Source: Engraulis encrasicolus
Taxonomy: Eukaryota; Chordata; Actinopteri; Clupeiformes; Engraulidae
NCBI RefSeq assembly: GCF_034702125.1
Contig: NC_085872.1
Span: 27,496,634 to 27,560,633 of the forward strand
DNA: 64,000 nucleotides
Reading direction: 5' to 3'
The notes beneath the pieces were generated by a model, which searched no databases, was not told where the DNA came from, and was given only the letters and a program-made list of their open reading frames with translations. Shown piece by piece: positions 1 to 12,971 of this stretch (positions are counted from its first letter, which is position 1; the number at the start of each line of letters is the position of its first letter). The position numbers and the translations under genes were made by a program.

Positions 1-1427
1 AAATCATGAACTGTCGCTCCAGCAAAAGCCCTGTCAATACAATTTGGTGATATTTAGTCTAACTCGTGTCAAGTCATATAGAATGAATACAACATTCAAC
101 AAGTCTCCCTTACAAACTATGAATCAAGCGAAAGGGAGTTTTTCCTCACCCCTGATGCCACCAGGGGCCGCACCTGAGCGCCCAATCTCTGTGTGACTAT
201 CTATGACTTATGATAGGCCCAGCCACTATGGACCTTACACATCTAAGAATCCTGGTCCTATCCTACGTTGACCTTATGACTCTACATTCTCTGTCTATCT
301 CTTCTTCCTCTGCCTTCCTGCTTTTTCTGCCTCTCCTCTATACCTCTCCTTTTAAATCTATCTCTAAAAATGTTTTTTTTTCCATTTGTTAAGCACTTTG
401 AGTTACATGCCTTGTATGACACAGTGCTATACAAATACAATTATTATTATTATTATTATTAAGTCTGAGAGTGAGGTAGGTGATTAATGACACCACACCA
501 CATGGTGTTCTGCTCGTCTATTATCTAAGAACTGGACGACATGTGTACCTGCGGAACTTGTTCCTGTCCCCAGCCTGGGTCATGGCCACCATGGTGTTTG
601 TAACAGATGTACCAATGTTGGTGCCCATTATAACAGGAATCGCTGTAGACACACTGAAAACTACAGGGGTAGAAGAAAGTTCAGACATCACATCTTCTTC
701 TGGGTACACATCTGATATGCAATTGCTGCCTGTTGCTGTGTGGTGGTCAGGACAACAAATGTTTACGCACTTTGTGACGAAACCATGCTGACCACTATGG
801 AAGATGATGTGCTGGAGCTCTGCACTAGTAAGGTCACAAGCACTCCGATCACCAGGCCTGCCAAGGGGTTGGAGAGCACCGAATTGTCCTGAAAAATGTC
901 CCCCGCTGCCCTCCCTGTTGGTAGATGTACAACAGAACAATGTACTTTACACATAGTAGAAGGTCCAACACATCAAGTCATATAAAAAAGGTTGTCTATA
1001 AACAGGATTTGGGATAAGCACCCCTTATTTTACCCTTATATGTTGTTTACACTTACCTCCGACAAGCTGAAACGCAGAGCTGAGAACATCCAATGAGCAG
1101 ACAAACATGTACAGGCAACCAAGCAGTAGAATAAGTTTCGTCACTGTGAGTACAACCCTCAGTATCTTTCCCTTAGTATCCAGATCTGTGTGGGATAGAA
1201 ACATAATGAAAGCATCATAAATATAAGCCTGTGCAGAAATGTGTACCGGTATATTTAGTACATTCGGACATTGCAGAGCTGGACCTTACCAGACCATTTT
1301 TCTCCGTTGTCCTGGAGCTCAGGCAGGTTCCATGGGTCATCCTGCTCCTGCTCAGACTCAGCCAGTGCCACTGTGGAACTGGCAGCTTCCATGGGCATAG
1401 ACTTGTCCTCACTCACTATTAGAGAGG

Positions 1428-1495
<68 letters not shown>

Positions 1496-1669
1496 TGGAT
1501 GGATGAGTGTGTGTATGTGAGTATGAACAGGTGATCACATGATACAGAACAGAATAATGAACACTGACCTGCATTCTGGTCATTTAAGCATGTAAGTGTG
1601 GAAAAATCTATGATGCGGCCAATTTCCCCTCTCGTTTTCACATACATAGTCATAGAGTGTGCGTGTATG

Positions 1670-1743
<74 letters not shown>

Positions 1744-1810
1744 ACTCACTGTTAGGAATGTCTTTTTGAATGTCCCCAGAGCTATCTTCAAGTTCTGGCC
1801 TGGGTACCAT
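1..1810 (-). CDS. slc34a2: Sodium-dependent phosphate cotransporter 2B (SLC34A2-like), 5' part
   Basis: Electrogenic Na+/phosphate symporter of the SLC34 family, expected in the apical membrane of epithelia. Minus-strand exons, read from the start codon: 1810-1750, 1415-1290, 1185-1057, 914-771, 660-549 and 30-1 (cut by the window edge); all junction phases agree. Exon 1 starts [10 protein letters not shown], resembling the A2-type N-terminus. Exon 2 has [11 protein letters not shown], a hallmark of the cytoplasmic N-terminal region. Exon 3 encodes the first membrane segment, ending SSAFQLVGG. Exon 4 has the diagnostic [13 protein letters not shown] repeat of the transport core, exon 5 [14 protein letters not shown], and the last exon [10 protein letters not shown]. 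The second half of the protein lies outside the window. Long CT microsatellites sit at both ends of intron 1. The family is certain; A2 rather than A1 or A3 rests on the N-terminus. Confidence 0.88.
125..462 (+). mobile_element. LINE 3'-end relic with (ATT)n tail
   Basis: The stretch has the look of a fish L2-type LINE 3' end: an AAAGGGAGTTTTTCCTCACC block near 130, a run ending AAGCACTTTGAG near 390, then GTGCTATACAAATAC followed by ATT repeats at about 443-462. It lies in an slc34a2 intron in the opposite orientation to the gene. No open frame remains. Assignment is by remembered tail similarity, so the clade is uncertain. Confidence 0.5.
1424..1492. repeat. (GA)n microsatellite at an slc34a2 acceptor
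   Basis: About 60 bp of near-perfect GA on the plus strand, so CT in the slc34a2 transcript. It ends about 8 nt before the AG of the exon at 1415 and therefore makes up that acceptor's polypyrimidine tract. Confidence 0.95.
1671..1740. repeat. (GA)n microsatellite after the slc34a2 exon 1 donor
   Basis: About 70 bp of perfect GA, CT in the transcript, starting about 10 nt inside intron 1 after the donor at 1749. Intron 1 thus begins and ends with the same dinucleotide repeat. Confidence 0.95.
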
Positions 1811-2181
1811 TCTCTGAAAGTCATTTAAAAGCATGTGAAGTTGTAGTTAGTTATCATATCTATTGTGCTATGTATGTAACAGGTTTGTTTATGACCGGTG
1901 GTCAGTTCGTTTGAGATCCTTATGTAACAGCTCTGTCCATATCTCTATTACCCCTGTTCTAATGTACTAAAAGTTAATGTGCGGATCATAAATTATGGGT
2001 GTATCAGTGTTTTACAACACAGTAGACAATTAGATAGCAGACATAATAAGGTTTTAATTATTAATAATTAGGGTCATAGTGTATGTTCTGATACATTAAT
2101 TAGTTTAATCATTAATTCCTTTATTCATTCATTCATTCATCGATTCATCTATTTTTCATTGTTGGTGTCTTATAATGACTT

Positions 2182-2760
2182 TGAAAAGCAGTCTTACAAT
2201 GACATAGCCTGTTGTCAACTCATTTTTTCACATTTTTTTGTTTTGGAAATCCCTCTGAACCATGTCACATGTCATTTCAGCTACACACATTCTACAACAC
2301 ACCCTTTTCGGAATTAAACATTTCATTGGGCCTATTGTATGTAACAAATACATATACAAAATCTTCTCTACAGTGAGGTCCTGCAAACAATTTGGACTGA
2401 CCAAATCACTCGAAGTGAAAACAGGTGTCCTGCTGGTCAAGTAAGCCATTTCAGCAGGACATTTTCAGCAAGCCATTCAAAGCAGTCTTACAATGACATA
2501 TTGTCAATACATTTTTTCAGTTAATACTCAGTTTTGGAAATCGCTCTGAACCATGTCACCTGTAATATAAGCACATGTACACACATTCTCCGACACACAG
2601 ATTTCTGAATTAGGCTAACCATTTCATTACATATATGTAACAAGTACATACACAAAATCTTCTCTACATTGAGGTCCTGCAAACAATTTGGACTGACCAA
2701 TTCACTCGTAGTGAATGCAGTTGTCCTGCTGGTTAAGTAAGCCATTTCAAGTGTAAAGAA
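2182..2760. repeat. Tandem duplication of a ~280-bp unit
   Basis: Positions 2182-2460 and 2478-2760 are diverged copies of one unit: both carry AGCAGTCTTACAATGACATA, later TCCTGCAAACAATTTGGACT, and end GTAAGCCATTTCA. A few indels separate them. It is non-coding intergenic sequence; I do not recognise the unit as a known element. Confidence 0.8.
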
Positions 2761-3000
2761 ATCCCGTACACTGTCCATTCCACCAACAAACTTTAATACG
2801 TTTTGAACATCCGACCTCCTTCAGGTAAAGTTTACCTAAGAGAGCTTACCTGAAGCAGGTCGGATGACCGAAACGTGTTAAAGTTTGTTGGTGGAATGGA
2901 CAGTGTGCAGGATTTCTTTACACTTGAATGACAACCCCACTGGGATAATATCCTACGTACCTGCCCAACGACAGAGGTGTGCAAAAGCGTCTTCTTGAAC
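2751..3000 (+). mobile_element. Hairpin retroposon, copy 1
   Basis: A 250-bp element: an inverted repeat with arms of about 80 nt (roughly 2747-2831 and 2848-2928) followed by a unique tail ending GTGCAAAAGCGTCTTCTTGA. The direct repeat taagtaagccatttcaa (17 bp) flanks it at 2734-2750 and 3001-3017, a length typical of LINE-type target-primed insertion rather than a cut-and-paste MITE. It shares arms and tail with the copy at 18625-18857. Confidence 0.75.
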
Positions 3001-3518
3001 TAAGTAAGCCATTTCAACATACAATACCCTTCACTCACCTGTGGCAGCTCAAGTACCTGTGCCTCCTCCAAAGTCTCTTCAAGGTAGCTGTGATGTCTGG
3101 TCACCTGTGTCGGGCAAATTCAGCTCCTCTCCCATGCACAGGGGAGTGCCACGTGAATGATCCTGCTATCTGAATCTGTGAGCAATCCGTCGTCTTCTTC
3201 GTGGTGGACCTTATCTATACCTGATAGCACCTTCGTGTAATAGAACTCTTCCACCTTGCTTTGAAGTGTAAGTCCAGAACAGCTGCAAAGTCCTCCCAGT
3301 ATGCCTGTGTCAGTTCATGCTTGTTGTATACAGAATATATCAGCTATTAGAGATGTTACCGGTAACCTCACCTGAACTTAATAATTGGAAATCAAAATGA
3401 GGAGACCATGAACTTGAGTGTGATGTATACTGTTGGCACGGCTTGTCTCTCTCTTTTATAGGCATGTGGAGGAATCCCCTCTGATGTAAATGGAGGAGGA
3501 GCAAAAGAGATGTACTGT

Positions 3519-3596
3519 ATGTGTGTGTGTGTGTGACTGCATGTGTGTGTGTGTGTGTGTGCTTGTGTGTGTGTGTGTGTGTGTGTGGGGGGGGGT
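3519..3596. repeat. (TG)n microsatellite
   Basis: Interrupted TG runs of roughly 80 bp ending in a G run. Reading frames through it are repeat artefacts. Confidence 0.9.
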
Positions 3597-3790
3597 AACG
3601 CTGTCAATGTTTTTTGTTTGAATGAAAGCAAGACAGATGGAGTGTAAAAGTAGAATTATTGACTGTTAAAAAAACCAAACCGTCTATCTGTACCATTGCT
3701 TCCAGTGTTTGAGGTTTGGTCTGATGGTCTGGTGACATAATGGTGAGTTAGAATGACAATATTCTTCTTTTCTATCATAATGTGATGGGC

Positions 3791-4006
<216 letters not shown>

Positions 4007-4283
4007 GGCATACGAGGGGGGGGGTGGAAAACTGCAGTTGAGGACAGCAATGCTATATTTAGCCCATCAATATCCAAATTGACTATTTACTCCCAGAAAA
4101 ATGGAGGAACACAGACCCGCCTATTCCTGGCTCAAGTCCAGAGTTTCCACAGCACTTTGACCGAATCTCTGAAGTGTGGTGTCAGGCTATGTGAGGTCAT
4201 ATGAAATAAATCAACTATTTCTGTGTTATTATTAGTACGTGGTCAATATGCCTGTAGACTGCTAACTTTTTTTTCCTCACAGT

Positions 4284-4499
4284 CAGTGTTGCCAGATTGG
4301 GCGGTTACCCGCCCAATTGGGCTACTTGGGATGGCCGTCTGGGTAAAAATGGGAAAAATTGGCCATTTGGCGTTTTTTTTCTGCCGTTTTATGCCTATAA
4401 ATCAATGTAATTAGTTGAAATTGGGCGGAATTTAGCACATTTTGGCGGTTATTGAGAACCTTTTGTGAGGGATTTGATCAAGCACATCTGGCAACACTG
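4284..4499. mobile_element. hAT-type MITE, 216 bp
   Basis: The ends are CAGTGTTGCCAGA and TCTGGCAACACTG, perfect 13-bp inverted repeats. The 8-bp direct repeat ctcacagt flanks it at 4276-4283 and 4500-4507. End sequence and 8-bp duplication are diagnostic of hAT transposition. There is no coding capacity. Confidence 0.93.
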
Positions 4500-5162
4500 C
4501 TCACAGTTTTTCTCACTCTCACTCTAATGACTTTTGTGATGACATCCGCTGGGATAATGGTCTCTGGGGTCGCTCTAATTCCCGGATTACCTCCAATGCA
4601 TCCTTGGCGTCAAAAGACTGGACCACGTAACGTAGACAGATAGCCTACTGTATGTCCAGGAGGGGGCCTAAATAAATCAAAGCCAATGCCACAACATCCA
4701 GGATGCCACTGACAGTTTGATCGGGCTGGTATTTGGACATCCATATCCAGCGAGGTATTCAGAAAATGCTGTAATCAGAAGCATCCAGAGAGATTATTGT
4801 ATCTGTAGATGTACACAATGTAGTAGTTAACTAGTTAGTTAAGATAGTGAATATTACAGTGACATTACAATAACCAAACACTAACATGTTGTGCCAACAG
4901 GTGTGCATGAAGCTATTGACTAACTTCCTGTTTGGTATGTATGTGTAACAGCATCAATGGTCGTAGTGCAACATGGACTGCAGTGCAATATTCCTTATCC
5001 CCTGCCCCATCCCCCCTACTCAGGGGTTTTAACGTATTAACAAAACACTTATAAGACTACAGCATGAAGGTGCAATGTGAACAACAAGCTGAATGTGGCA
5101 TCAAGGATTGCACAACATTAAATCAAATAATACGATAACATAGGCTACACATGAAAATAAAA

Positions 5163-5470
5163 AGTGAAAGCCCACCTGGGAAACTCAAACTCCCATTGTC
5201 ATTGTGGCACAGCACTCCACAGCACACAAGTGCACACTGCACACAACTAATTTGCCTTTTATGCCTCACCCGTGAAAGGGGGCAGCCCCCAATGGCGACC
5301 CAAGGGAGCAGTGCAGCGGGAGGATAACGTGCTCAGGGTACCTCAGTCATGGAGGAGGATGGGGGAAAGCACTTACTTACGTTAATTACTCCCTCCACCA
5401 ACCTGACGGGTCGGGAGTCGAACTGGCAACCTTTGGGCTACAAGTCTGACGCCCTAACCGCTTATGCATG
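5163..5470 (-). mobile_element. tRNA-derived SINE, family A copy
   Basis: On the minus strand the 5' end is tRNA-like, with an A-box region GGTTAGGGCGTCAGACTTGT and a B-box-like GGTTGCCAGTTCGACTCC, followed by a body and a 3' part ending GGGAAACTC. Four more copies occur in the window (8014, 35613, 39966, 45598). The head is too diverged and too embedded to be a working tRNA gene. Confidence 0.85.
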
Positions 5471-5559
5471 ACTGCCACCTTAGACATGATAGTCAAGGTG
5501 GAGAATGGGGGCACATTGGGCACTAATGGGAGAGGGATCTCAGGAGGCTGAAGTGGACA

Positions 5560-6150
5560 GCGATGCGGTGCGAGAAGGGACTACCAAGGCTGGCACCACT
5601 GGCATGACAGGGGTGGGTTGTGTACCACGCTTGGAGAGAACTGGCAGGTGGTTGTACAGGTGCCAGTGTGGGCGATGTGTGCACCTTCAAGACGTGGACT
5701 GTCCTGTCCCACTTGTTGGGGTGGGGTCCAGTGGTGTAGTCTACGTAGAACGCAGGTATACGGAGTATACCCACTTCTAAATTTCTGGGATTTCAGTATA
5801 CCCACTTAAAATTGATTGATTCATTATTTAGAATAGGGCAAATATACAGTATACCCACTTCAAAAATGCTCAAATATACAGTATATTCACTTCAAAAAAG
5901 TAGACTACACCACTGGTGGGGTCCCATTTGGTTCTGTATGTGGACAAAGTCCCCCACCTTGAGAGGAGGGAGGTGTCTGGTGTGCAGTCCCCTGCTATAT
6001 GTGTCTTCAACCGGCCCATACTCGATATCATCGCAGAGTTCCAGAGTTGGGGAGCAGAGCAACTGAAAGCTCTGCTCCACACGGAAGACAGGTGAGCAGA
6101 GGAGACAGTGAGGAGGATAGAGGAGGAGGAGGAGGATCTGAGGGAGTGGG
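5560..6150 (-). pseudogene. Relic of a Gypsy-type retrotransposon integrase C-terminus
   Basis: The minus strand reads LKVGDFVHIQNQMG (about 5925-5965) and, past an inserted MITE, GPHPNKWDRTVHVLKV (about 5650-5715). The GD-V-IQN-GPHP-KWD pattern is typical of the C-terminal domain of Ty3/Gypsy integrases in fish. Frames are broken and nothing of protease or reverse transcriptase was seen nearby. It is a fragment with no likely function. Confidence 0.5.
5729..5915. mobile_element. hAT-type MITE, 187 bp, inside the integrase relic
   Basis: The ends CAGTGGTGTAGTCTAC and GTAGACTACACCACTG form 16-bp perfect inverted repeats. The 8-bp duplication gtggggtc lies at 5721-5728 and 5916-5923. It splits the older Gypsy relic, so it is the younger insertion. 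Confidence 0.93.
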
Positions 6151-6163
6151 AGGGGGTAGCAAT

Positions 6164-6368
6164 CTGGCTTGTACGAAATTCCGAATGGAAAGAATTTCAA
6201 TTTAAAATAATGTCATAATACGAACACTAGATGGTGCCATTACCTTGAATTTCTTTGAATTTAATTTACACCACCCACTGAAAGTACATAGAACACCACT
6301 GCCTAGTGTTCGTATTATGGCATTACTTTGAATTGAAATTCTTTCCATTCGGAATTTCGTACAAGCCT
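6164..6368. mobile_element. MITE with ~60-bp inverted repeats and 9-bp flanking repeat
   Basis: Almost the whole 205-bp unit is inverted repeat, with ends containing GGCTTGTACGAAATTCCGAA and a shared inner GTTCGTATTATG block. The 9-bp direct repeat ggtagcaat lies at 6155-6163 and 6369-6377. A 9-bp duplication fits Mutator-like elements; the superfamily is an inference. Confidence 0.75.
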
Positions 6369-6589
6369 GGTAGCAATATGGAGAAGATCAAAGAGGTAAG
6401 GTGGTACAAGGTTGTGGACAGTCAGCCTTGAAGGTGTGAAGCAGGATTTTGAAGTTGATTCTGAATTAAAAATTGAAGTGAAGATCTTGTAGGGGTGATG
6501 TGAAATGGTTTTTTTTGGTGATGATAGGAGCTCTGGATTAATTGGAGTGTATGGCATACCTGTATGACAATGACATTATAAACAGGTAT

Positions 6590-6740
6590 AGAATGGTGGC
6601 CAGAACAATGCCACTATATTGCCCATTCCCAAATTTGATATTTTCATTAATATTTACTAAGTAATTACTGGTTTGACCAAAGTACAGTAATTTTTGCTGC
6701 TAATATTGGACATTTAAAAAGGTGGATATGTATTAGAATG
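6590..6740. mobile_element. Fragment of the TTAA MITE family seen at 52560
   Basis: The block GACCAAAGTACAGTAATTTT and neighbouring bases match the element at 52560-52916. No ends or flanking duplication could be placed. Confidence 0.5.
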
Positions 6741-6849
6741 AATGAAAAAAATCACTGATGGTGGTACTCATGAAAAAGATAAGCTGAATAAACATGCATA
6801 GGTGGGCATGACTGCAATGGGCTCAAATGTTGTTGCTTATAATTCCATT

Positions 6850-8010
6850 TCAGTTAATTTACACAATATTCCTCATGCTTTTAGTAGTGTGTGCAAGTGA
6901 TACACTTGCTTCCTAGCTCATGTGGGCCTCTCCTATTGTCAGAGATCTTTCTGAGTATTACCACTGTCAGGGAAGTGAAAAACTAAAATATGTCAGTTGT
7001 TGGATAGAGGAAAGAATACTAGAGTACTGAGTGGACTATTGTTTTTTTTGTTGTTGTTGTTCTTTTTTTTTTTTTACATTGCTTCCGTCAATTTCAGCTG
7101 CTAGTTGAGGGCTCATTTATTTGTATTATTGCATACCTGTCTCATGTTTGTTGTGTATTTAAATGTTTTTGTCATTTTTTAAAAATCTTACAAGTACTGA
7201 AAATATATCACATTTTATTTCACTTACAAGGGTCATTTGGAGAATCTTGCGCACTTGTAAATAATAGGTAAATAATAATCTGTTACAAATTGTTATACTG
7301 CTGTGTTGATGTGCTGAGAGCTCTTGCTCGGAAATGCACACCACCTCTTGTTTTCAGTTTGCACTCCTCCAATCTGAACCAACATTATATTATTTAATTT
7401 TGGTTAGTGTGTGCAGTCATATCAAAGAATTTGGTCACCACTGTCAAAAAATAATGTAATTAATGTATTCATTATTTTGAAGCAGTTTATATGTAATTAA
7501 ACAACAATAGGCATGTGTATACATTTTGGCACCTCAGAGAAAGTATTCATTAATGTGAAGTAGAGCATGATGTTAAGATCTCATTACCATGCACTTGTGC
7601 TTTCTACACTTGTGCATTCCTTGCTGAATTCCGATCCTGTCGTATGGGAAACTCTGAACAAGCCATGTGCTTCAATGGTTAGGTTTATAGTACCTGTTAG
7701 CCATGCACACCCATAACAGGACTGAGTGTGCTTTTTTCATGCATTATTATGGCCAAATATAGCTCAATCTCATCTGCACAGAATGAATATTTGAAAATGC
7801 TTCTAGCATCCATATGTGCTTTCCCCTCAAGTCATACTGTGCAACTTATTTCTGAAGAAGTGGAGAGGACAATGTATGTATTACCCTTACAATTAGTTTG
7901 TTTCTTTGTGCAAAGTATTCACTGAATCAACAGTGTGGAAGGCAGTGGTATCAGCAGCTACACATTCTTGTTCTTTAGAGGTGTTCTGTAGTCTGTATCC
8001 ATTCTTGGGT
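6850..8010. other. Intergenic, no supported feature
   Basis: AT-rich sequence with a poly-T run at about 7059-7075. No exon with plausible splice sites, RNA gene or element was recognised on either strand. Confidence 0.6.
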
Positions 8011-8013
8011 AGT

Positions 8014-8225
8014 CATAAGCGGTTAGGGCGTCAGACTATAGCCCAAAGGTTGCCGGTTCCACTCCCTAACTGCCAGGCTGATGGGGAGAGTAATTAACCA
8101 GTGCTCTCCTCCATGACTGAGGTACCCTGAGCATGGTACCGTCCTGCCGCACTGCTCCTTTTCGGGTGCCATCGGGGCTGCCCCCTTGCATGGGTTGGAG
8201 TTTCCAGTTGGGCTTTCACTTTCTC
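8014..8225 (+). mobile_element. tRNA-derived SINE, family A copy
   Basis: Starts at the tRNA-like GCGGTTAGGGCGTCAGAC with B-box-like GGTTGCCGGTTCCACTCC, and ends near GGGCTTTCACTTTC. Compared with the copies at 5163 and 35613 it lacks a segment of roughly 50-70 bp in the distal body. Confidence 0.85.
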
Positions 8226-8239
8226 TTTCCTTCACGTAG

Positions 8240-9335
8240 GCTCACTTTTTTTTTTTTTTTTTAAACAAACCACATTTTTATTTCACAAGGACCATTCCTA
8301 TAGCTTTTCATGTTTACAGCAGATTTCAACTTTGAACAAGCAATTACTTGTGATAATATTTTTATGATCAAGCCTTTCTGTTTCAGTCACTGCAGCTCTA
8401 ACAAAGTAATTAAAACAAGTTTGTTCAGCAACTAGATGGTTGTAAATTCATTACTATTTTGAAATAACATGGGCCCAAACGTTTTGCACATTCCCTTTTT
8501 TCATTTTAATGTAATTTGGATACCATAAATCTTTACATTTTGGCCTGGTAGACAGCCACACGTCTACACATGCATGGGAAAACAAATTTTGCTAATGTGA
8601 GTCTTGTGAACTTGAATCGGTTTATTATGAGAGCTCGTAACTTTTTCATAAAACTACTGTGTATGTGGTGTTAAAGGATAAGTTGTAGTGAAACATGGCT
8701 TCTGTCGTGTTTTATGTAGCTTCGAAAACAAATGTTCGAAAACAAATGTTTAAGGTGTTTTTAATATATTTGGACAGAATTTGAGACAAAATCTAAATTA
8801 GCCAAATAACAGAGACAGCAGCAAACATTAAAAAACGGTGAGGGGGCCTCTAAAACATTGCCGAAAACTCAGAATAAGGGGCTCAATGTTCAAAATAGTG
8901 CAGATGTCCTTTAAAATAGGTCAAATAACTGGTCATCCCCTGTCAAACAACATCCTGACTGCCTGAATAATATACACGGATCAGAAAATAAAGGGAACAT
9001 CTAAACAATGCAATGCAACTTCAAGTCATACTTCTCTGAAATCAGTCTACAAATGTAATTGTGACAGAAAAATACCATAAAGATGTGTTGTCCACAGCCA
9101 AATAACTATTTAGGGTATGTCTAGGTTATTACCTCTAATTTCTCTATATGTTGTTCAAATTTGCTCAACAGTCTGCAAAATAGATTCAGTATCAGTGTTG
9201 CTTCCTAATGAGACCGATTTCACAGAGGAATGACCAACTTCATCACCTTAAATGACAACAGGCAAGTAAGTTTAAACTGTGGCAGATGAAATGCAAGGGA
9301 ATAACACCATTTTCAGAATAATCATTAGAATAATC
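8240..9335. other. Intergenic, no supported feature
   Basis: Begins with a poly-T stretch (about 8247-8262) and continues as AT-rich sequence. Nothing coding or repetitive was recognised. Confidence 0.55.
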
Positions 9336-9343
9336 ATGTTTGT

Positions 9344-9349
9344 TTTATT
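9344..9349 (-). terminator. Candidate chic2 polyadenylation signal
   Basis: AATAAA on the minus strand, 1.8 kb past the chic2 stop. The interval 9350-11139 has no other gene and would be a long 3' UTR. A (CATA)n run lies next to it at about 9353-9380. Other signals could be used. Confidence 0.3.
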
Positions 9350-11139
9350 ATTGTACATACATACATACATACATACATACTGTACATAAATATAAATATT
9401 CTTGGATCATGAAATTGTGTTCGAGTTAAATGACAAAAGACAGAGCAACACAATTGTAGACCATGAGCATATGAGGCACTGCATTTGTACCCAGACACAA
9501 TGTGTGACCACATGTGGCTAACCCAATGCAAGGTTGGGAAAAGGAACCTAAGCAGTATGTTGCACCATCTCAACTGTTTCAGCACACTGTATAACTCCTG
9601 TGGGCGGTTAAGCCTCTGACAATTGCCCAATCAGAACCCAAAAAAATATACTTGACTGACAGATCAACAAGTAAACTCTCATCAACACCTTAGCCAATGA
9701 AAGCCGTACAGTTTAATGGAATTTGAAATAGTGGTTTGGTTGGATGTGATTTTTTCAGTGGTCCATATCAGACCAGGCAACCTGTTCCATGCCAACTTCC
9801 TTTGCCCATCTGCTACAAGGAAGCACGAAAAAAAGAAGGAAAAAGAAACTGCACTGTGAGCATTCTTATTCATGACCTTAAGACTTGGGTACAGGATCCC
9901 TTTCAGTTGACTCAAATGTTTAGTTATTCTCCTCTTCATACAGACCTTGTATACAAACCAAATTGACTGACCTCTCACAAGAAAGACACTTGGAAGAAGC
10001 AATGACAAATAAAAAAATAACCTGCTCTACATTTCAAAGTTGGGTGTTCAATAGGCATAAATGACAAGTCATGCTAATCTGTGGGACATATTACTGGATT
10101 TACTTGTACTTTCTCTGTATTGGGAAGCAGCCAATCACCTCATTTTGCAATACTTGTGTAAATAACAAAATAAATGTCCAGAGAAATGTACACACGCACA
10201 CACACACGCACACACGCAAACTTCATAACACACAAACTTCATTACACATGACAAAAATGGCTGCCCTAATTGCTGAGCAAGTAAACAAAAGATAAAAAAA
10301 AAATGTCAAAGGATAAATGATAAAGTCAGAGTTTAACAGTGTGACAGTAAAGGACTGAAAAAAATAATTAACTTGGAGGAGAAATCCATCCTGTGCTGCA
10401 TGACTGCTCAATGTCACAATGAGTTGAAAAAGATAACCTGGAAAATCTGTGTGACAAGGAAAAGGTTGAAAGGAGCAGAGGTCTCTGTAAAATTTCCAGG
10501 TAGTTGCAGTCATTGATTGTCCCTTAACACTTTGTGATTTGGGGAGAAGGGTAAAATTGTGAAGTATTGCGGATATATGCTTTGGGAAAGTAGGGTTGAT
10601 GTATTGTGCAGAGACTCTCCCAGTCTGGACCCCTCTAATGTGGATACATGTATTCTGTCCCACTGAGCTTCAAAAGTGTGTTCTACAGCCCATTCCAAAA
10701 CAATACAAACGGCTGTATGCACATAGTGACATCTTGCTCCACACAGGGCTGCTGGGAGACTGGGGCCAATGTTTTAAAGAGGGTAGTAAGAGTGTGGAAT
10801 CAGGTCTGAAGCGCAGAATCAGAGGTAACCACTCCAGTTTCTGATGATGGAGTCAATCTTTTGTGGCCTTTTCCCATGTCCATCCTTACTAGGTGAGCCA
10901 TAGTTTGGGGGGTCAGTGAACCCACACATAAAAAGGATACCCAGACAGGCCCCTAATGTTGTTGTGAGTGGTCAAGTGTAAACAGGGGCTGTCTGAGCAG
11001 GAAGGTGAGAGATTTGAGGCAATACCAGTTTCTTCTTCAAAAGGAGTTGAACTGGACTGAAGCCACTTGACAACCGTGACAGTACCGAAGCAAGGCACCA
11101 TGGGCAGACCACACCAGAGGCTCGCTGGGCAAGACCACT

Positions 11140-12729
<1,590 letters not shown>

Positions 12730-12960
12730 TGCCTGTCTCGGCTTCTCGCTTCCCAAGAGAAGCACCGAGAAAGACTGTTAATTCACAACAGACACTAGCC
12801 TTCGATCAAAAGTCCGCTACAACACGAAAAACAGGGGAATATATACGGTAGGGGTAAACTACGAACCAAAACATCAACATCCGCCGCGATTCTACCCGCG
12901 ACTTGGCTGATATCGCGAGAAAAAATAACGTCCTACGTCAGTACATTATACGTCACAGTG
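12730..12960 (-). promoter_or_regulatory. chic2 promoter region
   Basis: CpG-rich sequence just upstream of chic2. It contains TCTCGCGATA (minus, 12911-12920), matching the TCTCGCGAGA-type motif of housekeeping promoters, and two CRE-like TACGTCA sites (12934-12940 and 12949-12955). The transcription start is not determinable here. Confidence 0.5.
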
Positions 12961-12971
12961 TATCGTCACTC

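Noticed and set aside
1568..1600. Extra slc34a2 micro-exon between exon 1 and the 1415 exon
   Set aside because: A donor-like GTCAGT and a nearby AG exist, but direct joining of 1750 to 1415 keeps the frame (A plus TG gives ATG), so no exon is needed.
1255..1824. Long Ser-Leu and Arg-Glu frames across GA repeats (also near 3780-4200, 39180, 53740 and 61860)
   Set aside because: They are translations of dinucleotide microsatellites. The real slc34a2 and crmp1 exons lie beside them in defined splice frames.
10223..10663. 146-codon minus-strand frame downstream of chic2
   Set aside because: No recognisable domain or splice context, AT-rich composition, and it falls in the presumed chic2 3' UTR.
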